This document shows, piece by piece, positions 55,144 to 64,000 of a stretch of DNA of 64,000 nucleotides (position 1 is its first letter; every line of letters begins with the position of its first letter). The notes beneath the pieces are model-generated. The model was given only the letters and a program-made list of their open reading frames with translations. It did not search any database and was not told the DNA's origin. Location of the stretch: contig QRDG01000405.1 of NCBI GenBank assembly GCA_012064385.1, forward strand, positions 757,502 to 821,501, given 5' to 3'. This stretch comes from Puccinellia tenuiflora (lineage: Eukaryota > Streptophyta > Magnoliopsida > Poales > Poaceae). The position numbers and the translations under genes were made by a program.

Positions 55144-57019
55144 CTAGGGCTGCTCCTCCCCCTGCGGTTGAGCACCGCACGGAGGAGGTGGTTGAGGTGG
55201 CGACGCCGCCGCCAACTCGGGCTGCCTCTTCCCCCGCGGGTGAGCACCGCGCGGAAGAGGAAGAGGAAACGGTGGACGAAGAGATCGTCATGGAGCCGCC
55301 TCCAGAAGCGAAGGAGGCTCCCATAAGGAGGGCGGACGCGCCCGAGGCCGCGGCGGACGCGGCCACCATGGAAGGGGTGGGGAGCGCCCCTGAAGAGCCA
55401 GAGGCGGAGGCGCCTCTGGAGCCCCCGAACGGCGGAGCCGGGGGCGAGGGGGCACCTAGCCCCCTGAGGGCTCTTGCCTTGGGCAGCGAGGGAGGCGCCC
55501 GCACCAGCCCCCGGGCCGCGCCCGAAGCGGCCGTGAGCCCGAGGCAAGAGGCCCTGGGCGCCTCGACGAGCGTCGAGGCCTCTGCGCCCCGCGACGACGC
55601 GGGGACCTTGGCGCTGCAGGAGCCGCGCCCTCGCGCGGCCCGCCGCAGGGTTGTCTTCGGCCAAGCGCGGCAGGCGCTTGACGAGCTGGAGACACAATAT
55701 GCCGAGGAAGAACGCGCCCGGGAGGAGGAGAGGACAAGGCTGGCTGACGCCTGGGCCCTCCTCCACGAGAGGGTTGAGATGTGCCGCCGGCAGGACGCCT
55801 CGACCCAGGCGGCGCGCGAGGAGGCGATCCGCTTCGCCCAAGAGACCCGCGACATCGTCAAGCGGGAGGCGGCGGAGGTCATGGACCAGCTGGACGCCGC
55901 CCGGGAGGCGCTGGAGGCGGAGACCACCGCCAAGCACAGGAGCTGGCAGCCGCGGAGCAAAAACTTGCCGCCGAGTCCGAGGACGCGAGGGCCAGCTTGA
56001 AGGAGCTCCGCGAGTTGCTGGATGCCCGCGAGGGGCAGCTGGCGCCTCGCGAGGCAGAGCTGAAGCAGCGCAAGGAAGAGCTCTCCCTCCGGGAGAAGGA
56101 GCTGAACCAGCACGAGGAGCAGGTTCATCTGCTCGAGGAGGCCCAGGCCACCCGCGAGGGGCAGCTGCAGGAGCGCGAGAACTCGGTGGCCAGGAGCGAG
56201 GCCACCCGCAAGGAGCGCCACGACAAGGCCAATGCCGACCTTGCGCTGAAGCAGAAGCGAACCCAGGAGGAGGCCGACGCCAAGGTTGAGCGCATCCGCG
56301 AGACCCTCGCCAATGACTACGACGCCAAGGCCAAGAAGCAGGAAGAGCGCTTCACCATCAAGCGCAACGAGTTCCTGCACCAGATCGAGGGGCTCGAGAA
56401 GTCGGAGAGGGAGTTGACCTCTCGCCTCCAGCGTGCCAAGGAGGCGCAGACTCGCGCGGAGAAGGAGATTGCCGCCCTGAAGGCGGACCTGTGCGACCTC
56501 CAGCAGCAAGTGGGGCCGGCTGCGGACCTCGCGGAGCAGGCGCGGGACACCGCGCAGCACGGCCGGGCTATGACGCGCCAGCGCCAGATCATGCTCCACG
56601 ATCTCGTCCGCCGCGCGAACGCCGTTGGGGATGACATGAGGATCGAGGTCCCCCACTTTCCCTCCGGAGGGATCGACGACGAGGCCGCCTACACGCACTT
56701 CTTCGGGCAATTCCTCGGGGAGCTTGAGGAGGTCGCGAAGCGCTTCGACGAGCGCGTCGTGGCGGAGAGCCGCGAACTCCTCGTCCTCGCCACCAGCCGC
56801 GTCTTCAACAACCTCTTGAGGCTCTGGCCCTCGTTCGACCTCGGGGCCGTGATGGCGCCGGTCGATATCCGCGACAAGGCGCGGGAAGCCGCTGAGGTGC
56901 TCGCCAGGAAGTACGACCAAGTCTTGGTCGATGAAGACGAAGGCGACGGCGAGGAAGGTGCCCTGGAGGCGGAAGCTGCCGTGGACGGAGCGGGCACCTC
57001 AGGAGGCGCGACGGCTTAA

Positions 57020-58020
57020 GCTTCTTCATGTAGCTGGACATGCACGGGGCACATTATCTTAGCATTTTGGTTGTAACAACTTTGTAAAGACTTTCTTTAA
57101 GCTTTTGAACGTGCTTGTGAATGTCCCTCGGGTGGCTTTTGTCTTTCCCCTTCATGTCTTTTTCGCTCTACGTCTTAGGACCCTCTCTTAGCGCTACACC
57201 ACCGCCGCTTCGGTATGTGAGAGTCAAGGCTCCATAAGGCCGGGGGGTGTGTGAGGCCTCAAGAAGTAAGGGCTCCTCGAAGCGCGATGCTTGGGGCCCC
57301 CCTTCGACGTGCAAGCAGCCCACGAGGCATAGAAGAGAGAAAAGAGACTCGAGGGGCAAAAACCAGCGAGAGGAAATTCGAGCAAGTGTTTAGACTTAGC
57401 TTGACGAGGCGTTGTCGCCTTGGAGAGGGTGCTGGTTCCCTGGCGAGGTGTTTTTTCTCCTGATGTTGCCTGAGGCTTGGAGAGCCTGCTTTCCTGCACT
57501 TGGAGAGATAGGCATACCCACAAGCAGTACATAGCTAGATAACTTATGTTGATCGTAGGTTCCTTCATGTGTGTCTTGCGAGGAAGAACAGGCACCAAGG
57601 TTTTTGGTGATCCTTGGTGAGTTGACGTGCGCGGGAGCTGACCCATGAGTTCAGAGCTCTTGGGAGTTGACATGCATGAGAGCTGACCCGCAAGTTCAGA
57701 GCTCGGATCCCTTGGGTTTTAGGTGCTGCCGGGATGCTCCCGTGGCATGGCACCATGCTAGCCCCCGCTCGCGAGATACACATGAGGGATCATACGAGCG
57801 AGAGAGAAAAGCAAATAACATTAGAGCTTACCGAAGCAACAGAATATGCTGGCGCGATGCGCAAAGGTTCAAATTGACCTGAAACATAAGTTCATTACAC
57901 TGGCGTGGCCAGAAGCACAAAAAATCCGCCATGCTCTGGGCATGGGGTCCACATGATGTGGCTGAGACTCTCGAGGGGCGTGCCCGAGGCAGACGCATGT
58001 AGAGAGAGCTCAGGGGGCCC
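57020..58020. other. TE3 spacer downstream of the antisense gene
   Basis: It begins as 3' UTR-like DNA after the stop at 57017-57019, contains a partial direct repeat (GAGTTGACGTGCGCGGGAGC at about 57619 versus GAGTTGACATGCATGAGAGC at 57665) and an AGCCCCCG motif near 57760. No gene was supported. Confidence 0.5.
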
Positions 58021-58243
58021 CTAGGCGGGGGTGGCTTTTAGCCTGCGTTCCACCATGACCGGCATGGGGATCCACCTCGCCAAGGCATGGTGCCTGAAGA
58101 GGTTACCGTGCCGAGGCTTGGTGGCTTGGGAGTCTTCTCGAACGGCCCGCGGCAACGTATAGTAGAGAGGGGAGCCCGAAGTTTTTCCTCGTGGAGGATG
58201 ATGGCGCGTGGTTCTCCCTTGATGCAAAAAGTTGCTCGCCGGT
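58021..58243 (-). pseudogene. Possible C-terminal remnant of TE3 pol
   Basis: By position (just beyond the antisense gene, minus strand) this should be the end of pol, cut at 58243 by TE4. A weak PWNA-like motif (SWWNAG) precedes a stop, comparable to RPWNAALLRRF at the TE1 pol end. The rest shows no convincing match, so this is inference from layout. Confidence 0.3.
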
Positions 58244-58916
58244 TGTCGGGGATATGAACCCCGGATATCCCTAAGAGGTCCATTTCTTCAAGAACTACAT
58301 GGACCGGCTACGCAAGTGCCGGCTGCAGCGTGCCGCCTGGAGCCAGCCGGATGAAGCAAGCTGCTTCATCTACCCGGAGGCGGACGGCCGATTAGGCTCA
58401 AGCCGGCCTCTACCCACCGACCGGTCCGTACTGGTAGGCCCGGATCATCCAGCCCCTGTCGGGCGTTACTGCTACAATGTAATGATGAGATAGCTCCAGC
58501 CGGCTCCAGAGTAGTGATGTCATAGGGGCAATCGTGTAATCTCCCTGTAACCCAAAACCCTAGCCGCTGCCTATATAAAGCATGCAGGGGCCTCCTGCGC
58601 GAGGCAAGCAAGTGGACACTCAGGGAGGCTCAGACAGACATACGTAGATCATCATCTTCCACCTCCAGCCGGCTTGACAACTCTAGCCGGCACCATACAG
58701 CTCCAGGAGCAATCTTTGTAACCTGAATCTGTGATCAAGGAATACAAGCAAGAACAGCAGGACGTAGGGGTGTTACCTCCACCAGGAGGGCCCCGAACCT
58801 GGGTAACTAGCGTGTGTTTGCATGTTTGTTGCCCAATCCCGCGCGAGCATCCGATCGTCGCCTGCCCCACACTCTTTTCCGTCTTTGATGGATATGCCGT
58901 GCTACCCACCACGACA
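58244..58916 (+). repeat. 5' LTR of TE4 (673 bp)
   Basis: It starts TGTCGGGGATATGAACC and ends CACCACGACA. It is an inverted-orientation homologue of the TE1 LTR with scattered differences. TATA-like CTATATAAAG lies at 58571-58580. Confidence 0.95.
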
Positions 58917-60801
58917 TTTGGCGCCCACCGTGGGGCTCGCGGCGAATGGAGTCACGTTCTGCGCGGGATCCCGGACTGTGGATGGTCGGCGGATCGTCTC
59001 CGGCCTCGTGCTCTCCATCGGCTCCGTCGGCTGCGTCCTCGACAACACCAACAGCTTCGCCGACGTGGACGTCGCCAGCGGAGGAGCGGTCGTCACTCTT
59101 GGCGATTTCCACGTCTACGTCGCCGTCGCCGCTCTGGAGTACCCGGAGGTGGTCTACTCGAGCTTGGCTCCTTCGATCTTCGACGCCAGCACCTGCAACG
59201 ACGACTCCGCCTTCGGCTACCTCAACTCCGGCGACACAGACCGCGACGTCACCAAGCTCAACGTCTACGCCGAGGTGCACATGGTCGAGCACGCGGCGGC
59301 AGGAGGCCCCGTCACCACTACCGTTCATGAAGCTGGCGAACCTTCGCGCTACCAGCACAACCTGGAGGCCGACTTCGAGCTGCTGAGCACCCCCATCGCG
59401 CTGAGTGCTGATCCAGTCAAGGCGGCGGCTGAACTCGAGAGGATGCGGCAGCAGATCTACGACAAGGCGCTAAACCTCGCGTCGACACAGCGCCGGCTCA
59501 GCGCCACAATTCGCGAGTACAATTCCGCACACGGCATCGAGCAGGCGGACCGCAACGCGGAGAAGCTGAATGAAGTTAGGCGCAAAGGAGGAGATCTTGG
59601 TGGCGCCATGAACCATGCCGGCCAGGCGCATGAGCTCACCGACTTCAGCTTTCCCGAGTACAGCTGTCCTACGCAAAACATGAGGGCGGCGGAAGCAGCA
59701 GCCGCCGAGCTACCCTATCTCCAAGGCGAAGAACTACATCAACAAATGCGCCGGGTTCGAGAACTCATCAACACGGCCAATCGGCAGCAGCGAGAAACGG
59801 AGGCAACGGCGAGCAAGGGGCATCATGAGCCGCCTCCAGGCTACGATGCAGCCGGCAAGTCCAAGCAAGGTGCAGAGGCGTCATCCACGAGCCGCGGAAG
59901 AGCGAAGGACAAGCAACCACGAGTTCATCGCGAGGGGAGCGCGAGCTCGCATCCTCGTGATCACGGCCACGATCCGGCTGGACGACGCGAAGACGGCAAC
60001 CGGAGCGAGCCTCGAGCCGGACGGAACGTCAAGGAGCGAGTCGGCCACAAGGTCACCATCGACGAACGCCTGGGGCCGCTGGGACCCAAAACCAGCGACG
60101 ACGCACGCCACCGCATCGACGTGCTCAAGCTGTCAAGCATCATCGAGGAAGAAGACATCGCTGCTCATCGCTGTTTCGGACCCCGCATCCGGAGCGAGCG
60201 ATTCCCGAAAGGATTCACTCTCCCCAGGGACACACCCAAGTACAACGGCACCGCGAAGCCGGAAGACTGGCTCGCCGACTACGTCACGGCGGTCAACATC
60301 GCAGGCGGCAACAAGCGGGTAGCCGTGCGCTACGTGCCGCTCATGCTCCAGGGATCGGCACGGACTTGGCTCAACAGCCTTCCGAAGGAGAGCGTCAACA
60401 GCTGGCTGGACTTCGCGGAGGTGTTCAACCGCAATTTCACCGGCACCTACTTGCGCCCTGGCAACGCACAGCTGCTCGCGCTGTGCAAGCAGAAGGACGG
60501 CGAGTCGGACCGAGCCTACCTCACCCGATGGACAAGCCTTCGCAACTCCTGTGAAGGAGTACTCGAACTCCAAGCCGTCCAGTACTTCATCCAAGGCTGC
60601 CGAGATCAGACGCTGCTCCTGAGGAAGAGCCCGAAGACCATGGCAGAACTCATGGCAATCGCCGACGAGTACGCCACCCGCCGACGCGGGCATGACCAAC
60701 CCGATCCGACTCGACGAAGCCGGAAGAATCATCACGACGGAGCCGGCTGCACGCCGCAGCCGGACGGAAAACCAAGAAGGAGGAAAATCGACCCGGCGTG
60801 A
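58822..60801 (+). pseudogene. TE4 gag, frame open from the LTR
   Basis: As in TE1 the frame opens in the LTR (MFVAQSRASIRSSPAP) and runs through the primer site. The gag domain is intact (NGTAKPEDWLADYVTAV, MLQGSARTWLNSLPK, TGTYLRPGNAQLLALCKQKD). Relative to TE1 four codons are missing after CRDQTLL (about 60615), and the frame breaks near 60680, after ADEYAT, continuing at 60692 in another frame as MTNPIRLDEAGRIITTEP. Confidence 0.85.
58917..58936 (+). promoter_or_regulatory. Primer-binding site region of TE4
   Basis: TTTGGCGCCCACCGTGGGGC follows the 5' LTR directly and is identical to TE1. It lies inside the open gag frame. Confidence 0.75.
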
Positions 60802-61990
60802 TTTCGACGCGGCCGGCAAACGCAAATCCGCAGACGACCGCGTCGAGTCCAAGGTCGTCGCTACAACCGAGGGAAGGCCGGCAGGAGGCTTCGACAACCG
60901 CCGCATGAGGACGAGCGGCGACATGCGCCGCACAAGGGCGAGGAACAACTACGACTACATGCTCGATCAACCGTGCCGGAACCATGGAGACCGGCCAGCA
61001 AACCACACCGTCAGGCAATGCACCCTCGGACGCCCAAGGCCGCCACCGTACGAGCGGCGAAACCCGCCTCCGCCTCGGGATGAAGCCGGACGGGACGATC
61101 GAGGACGCGACGACAGACGACGCGAAGACAGGAATCGCGATGATCGCCAACGCGAAGAAGAAAGGGAGCGCCTTCCGGCTCCGCCTCCAAGAGGTCCAGA
61201 CGGCTACCGGAATCCGGATGCCGCCTACATCGTATTCGTCAGCGAGCGCGACGACAAGCGAAGCCGGCGCGAGCGGTTCAAGGAGGTGAACGCGGTGGTT
61301 CCACCTGGTCGCAGGAGCCGATCACGTGGGACCGCCGTGACCACCCGGAGCTGATGCCCAACCCAGGCGGCTATGCTCTAGTCCTGGAGCCCATGATCAT
61401 CTCCACCAAGGGCGCGTGCACCTTCTCACGCGTCCTCATTGACGGAGGCAGCAGCATCAACATCCTCTACCGTGACACGCTGGAGAAACTAGGCGTCTCC
61501 GAGTCCAGCTTGACGCCGAGCCGAACGGTCTTCCACGGCATCGTGCCGGGGCGAGCCGGCTCGTCCATGGGCCTCATCCGGCTGGACGTCCTATTCGGCA
61601 CCAAGAGCAACCATCGCCGCGAGACCATCTCCTTCGAGGTGGTCAACCACTCCAGCGCCTACCACGCCATCCTCGGGCGGCCGGCGCTCGCCAAGTTCAT
61701 GGCGGTACCCCACTACGCTTACCTCAAGATGAAGCTACCAGGCCCACGCGGGATCATCACCGTCGCCGGAGACTATAAACGCTCCATTGCATGCGCCTCC
61801 GACAGCGCAAAGGTGGCCGAGACCATGGTCTGCAATGAGGAGATGAAGCAATTCAAGCGCAAGGCTAGCGAGGAAAAGCTGGAGATCCCGGAGTCGGCCA
61901 AGCCGGCTGGCGAATCGAACTTCCAGGCGGCCCGGGACACAAAGAAGATCTACTTCGACGACAACGACAAGTCTAAGTTCGTCTCCGTGG
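60692..61990 (+). pseudogene. TE4 gag-protease linker and protease
   Basis: The frame from 60692 carries the RGRDDRRREDRNRDD-type charged linker and CRNHGDRPANHTVRQC. A deletion near 61305 removes a segment present in TE1 and breaks the frame. From 61354 the protease core LIDGGSSINILYRDTLEKLG and AYHAILGRPAL is intact. A lost G near 61990 shifts frame just before the CCCAAATAG position shared with TE1. Confidence 0.8.
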
Positions 61991-62038
61991 GGCGAGCCTG
62001 GACCCCAAATAGGAAAGCGCGCTCGTCGAGTTCCTCTC

Positions 62039-64000
62039 GTGAGAACCGGACATCTTCGCGTGGACCCCCAAGGACATGCCTGGTGTGCCGAGGGAACTCG
62101 CCGAGCACTCTCTTCACGTCCGGCCATATGCCAAGCCGGTAAAACAGTCCCTGCGACGTTTCACGGAAGGAAGACAGCTTATAGGAGAAGAAATAGCCCG
62201 GCTACTCGTGGCCGGGTTCATCAAAGAAGTGCAACACACGGAATGGCTAGCCAATCCGGTGATGGTGGAAAGAAGAACAAGAAATGGCGGATGTGTATCG
62301 ATTACACCCACCTCAACAAGGCTTGCCTAAAAGACCCCTTCGCATTGCCGCGCATCGACCAAGTGATCGACTCCACGGCCGGCTGCGACCTCCTCTCCCT
62401 CCTCGACGCCTACTCCGGCTACCACCAAATTCCGCTGAATCCGGACGACCAGCTCAAGACCGCCTTCATCACCCCATACGGCCCGTACTGCTACACCACT
62501 ATGCCGTTCGGCTTGAAGAACGCGGGAGCAACATACCAGCGTTGCATGCAGAAATGCTTGCACGACCAAATCGGTCGCAACGCGCACGCCTACGTCGACG
62601 ACGTCGTCATCAAGACCAAGGAGAAGCAAACCCTCCTCCTCGACCTCAAGGAAACCTTCGACAACCTCCGCCGCTTCCAGATGAAGCTCAACCCGGAGAA
62701 ATGCGTGTTCGGCGTTCCAGCCGGACAGCTACTCGGCTACCTTGTGTCGGCACGAGGAATCGAGGCCAACCCGGAGAAAAATCGCCCGCCATCGACAACA
62801 TGCGACAACCAAGAAGCGTCAAGGACATCCAGAAGTTCGCCGGTTGCCTAGCGTCCCTTAGCCGCTTCATTAGCCGGCTCGGGGAGAAGGCTCTCCCGCT
62901 CTACCACTTACTGAAGAAAACGGACAAGTTCGTCTGGAGCGACGCGGCCGACGCCGCCTTCAAGGAACTCAAGCGGGCGATGGCCACCACCCAGTCCTAG
63001 CACCTCCGACTCCAAAGGAGCCCATGCTTCATGTACATCGCCGCCTCCCATCGAGTCGTCCAGCGTGGTCCTAGTGGGTGGAACTAGACGAACCCGGCAA
63101 GCAGCGGCCGGTTCAGCGGCCAGTCTATTACCTCAGCGAGGTGCTCTCACAGTCAAAGCAAAACTACCCGCACTACCAGAAGCTCGTATACGGCGTGTAC
63201 ATGGCAACGAAGAAGCTGAAACATTACTTTCAAGAGCACCCGATCAAAGTGATAAGCGACGCACCCCCGCTTGCCGAGATCATAGGCAACAAGGACGCAA
63301 CCGGCAGAGTTGCGAAATGGGCGATCAACCTGACGGCACATGGAGTCGAGTACGACAAGAAGAACAGCGATCAAGGTCGCAGGAGCTGGCGGACTTTCTT
63401 GCCGATTGGACGGAGACGGACCACGTACCCGCCGCCACCAACCCGGCTCCGGCGAGCATTGGCTCATGCATTTCGATGGATCCAAAAGATACTGGGGACT
63501 CTGCGCCGGAGTCGTCCTCACCTCGCCCAAGGGGGGCTGACTCGAATACGTGCTACAGATCCACTTCACGGCGTCCAACAACGTAGCCGAGTATGAAGCC
63601 CTCGTAACACGGCCTCAAGCTCGCCAAGGCTATGACATCAAGCAAATCCTCTGCTTACGGCGACTCTGACTTGGTGGTCCAGCAGACCACTGGTCATTGG
63701 GACGCCAAGGACCCCAACATTGGCCGCCTACCGCTTCTTCGTCCAGCAGCTTGCAGGATACTTCGAAGGATGCCGAGTTTCACCACATCCACCCGCTCCA
63801 ACAACGAGGGCAGCCGACACCCTGCAAAACATTGGCTCTCTTCGCGAGGGAAATCCCACCCGGCGTCGCCCTCGAGAAGCTCTACAAACCATCCATCACG
63901 CCGTGTCCTGGCTCCGATTCCATCCGGATGCCGCCGGACACGGAGTCGGCTGGGCCGGCTCCAGGCGAGAACGGAGCCCGTCGAGGGTTCCTCGTCATCG
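62039..64000 (+). pseudogene. TE4 RT and RNase H regions, multiply frameshifted, cut by window end
   Basis: RT blocks KKWRMCIDYTHLNKAC, LLDAYSGYHQIPLNPDDQLK and AYVDDVVIKTKEK are intact around 62280-62780. A frame change near 62780 leads to DKFVWSDAADAAFKELKRAM (to 63000). RNase H pieces follow in other frames: PVYYLSEVLSQSKQNYPHYQ, then HWLMHFDGSKRYWGLCAG (about 63460-63530) ending at TGA in SPKGG. Later indels every 50-100 bp (63600-63980) scramble the archaeal-type RNase H and linker. This copy cannot supply pol. Confidence 0.85.

Larger units (their letters stand above)
49146..57019 (+). pseudogene. TE3 antisense gene: Transposase_28-like N-part and long coiled coil, twice interrupted
   Basis: The ATG at 49146 opens MAPKRATDGQKGKAAM. 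The N-part has GYYPIFLHTLYAGLVPPFSD and YLCEAYIGIRPSVALFRSFY, a diverged version of the TE1/TE2 domain. A hAT MITE interrupts after 49635, and the frame resumes at 50163 exactly as if it were absent (TYIPIAWRGEDAVTK, RRFFVDTKGTNPLLEVPEAP). An intron at 51139-51222 (GTAAGT...TTCTTCAG) keeps frame. A 3.7-kb insertion splits exon 2 between 51454 and 55149. Then come Pro/Glu-rich repeats, a long coiled coil (REAELKQRKEELSLREKELN), and an end domain with AYTHFFGQFLGELEEVAKRF and LLRLWPSFDLGAVMAP. A frame change near 55938 is the only other lesion seen. Function unknown. Confidence 0.75.
47740..58243 (-). mobile_element. TE3: third Tat-like gypsy element, 3' half, interrupted by two insertions and by TE4
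   Basis: A 1096-bp 3' LTR is followed by CCCGGGGGCTAC-type tract and a long plus-strand antisense gene. A 1.2-kb tail ends where TE4 begins (58244). Pol would lie beyond TE4. LTR sequence and antisense protein differ strongly from TE1/TE2, so this is another family of the same lineage. Confidence 0.75.
58244..64000 (+). mobile_element. TE4: plus-strand relative of TE1, 5' half only
   Basis: A 5' LTR, the same primer-site sequence as TE1, and gag, protease, RT and RNase H regions closely similar to TE1 continue to the window end. Many small indels break the frames. It inserted into TE3 DNA. The 3' part, including any antisense genes, is outside the window. Confidence 0.9.

Noticed and set aside
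55139..56920. 593-codon minus ORF opposite the TE3 coiled-coil gene
   Set aside because: GC-rich shadow; the plus strand has the coherent coiled coil and frame continuity across insertions.

Overview
The window is nuclear DNA of a grass (Poaceae, probably a Pooideae/Triticeae-type genome). The evidence is plant-style GT-AG introns in a PRP31-like gene, a MULE carrying a plant mobile domain gene, a SIRE/Maximus-like copia element, and several large GC-rich Ty3/gypsy elements with plant Tat-lineage hallmarks. There is no bacterial, phage or CRISPR content and no rRNA or tRNA gene. Nearly all sequence is mobile-element DNA. The only host-type gene recognised is a broken minus-strand PRP31 (U4/U6 snRNP protein) copy.

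Layout. 1-113: probable hAT terminus. 998-11352: PRP31-like pseudogene (-), its start codon alone in exon 1 (11350-11352), stop at 998-1000, with a 5.1-kb Ty1/copia element (3311-8445, only 97-bp LTRs, 5-bp duplication ACAGT) inserted in an exon. 11.7-18.1 kb: low-complexity and repeat-rich DNA holding a hAT-type MITE (14738-15505, 8-bp duplication), a palindrome-ended element with a perfect 22-bp-period array, and a degenerate ~50-bp satellite-like tract. 18.5-24.1 kb: degenerate MULE with a plus-strand small ORF, a plant-mobile-domain gene and a MULE/SWIM transposase, cut at 24126 by the 3' LTR of a SIRE/Maximus-like copia (LTR 24127-25620).

26299-41436: complete 15.1-kb Tat-lineage gypsy element ('TE1', minus), nested in that copia with duplication CAAGC and 646-bp LTRs differing at three positions. 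Besides gag-pol on the minus strand it carries two plus-strand genes between pol and the 3' LTR: a five-exon gene encoding a Transposase_28-type/coiled-coil protein (27485-31689), and a 268-codon gene (32770-33576) whose product has an AT-hook and a B3-like DNA-binding domain. Between them lies a ~108-bp tandem array in which the polypurine-tract decamer recurs, partly as hairpins.

41.66-44.13 kb: 3' LTR and antisense gene of a second Tat-like element (TE2). 44.13-47.74 kb: non-coding LTR-like DNA. 47740-58243: a third Tat-like element (TE3) with a 1096-bp 3' LTR and an antisense gene interrupted by a hAT MITE (49636-50154) and a 3.7-kb solo-LTR-like insertion (51455-55143). 58244-64000: a plus-strand relative of TE1 (TE4) with 5' LTR, gag, protease and a frame-broken RT/RNase H, leaving the window before its end.

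How the parts work together: gag-pol of TE1/TE4 supplies capsid, protease, RT, RNase H and integrase on one strand. The antisense genes have their own promoter-like regions and, where present, introns, so they would be expressed from separate host-type transcripts. The AT-hook/B3 gene in TE1 is the most unexpected item here.
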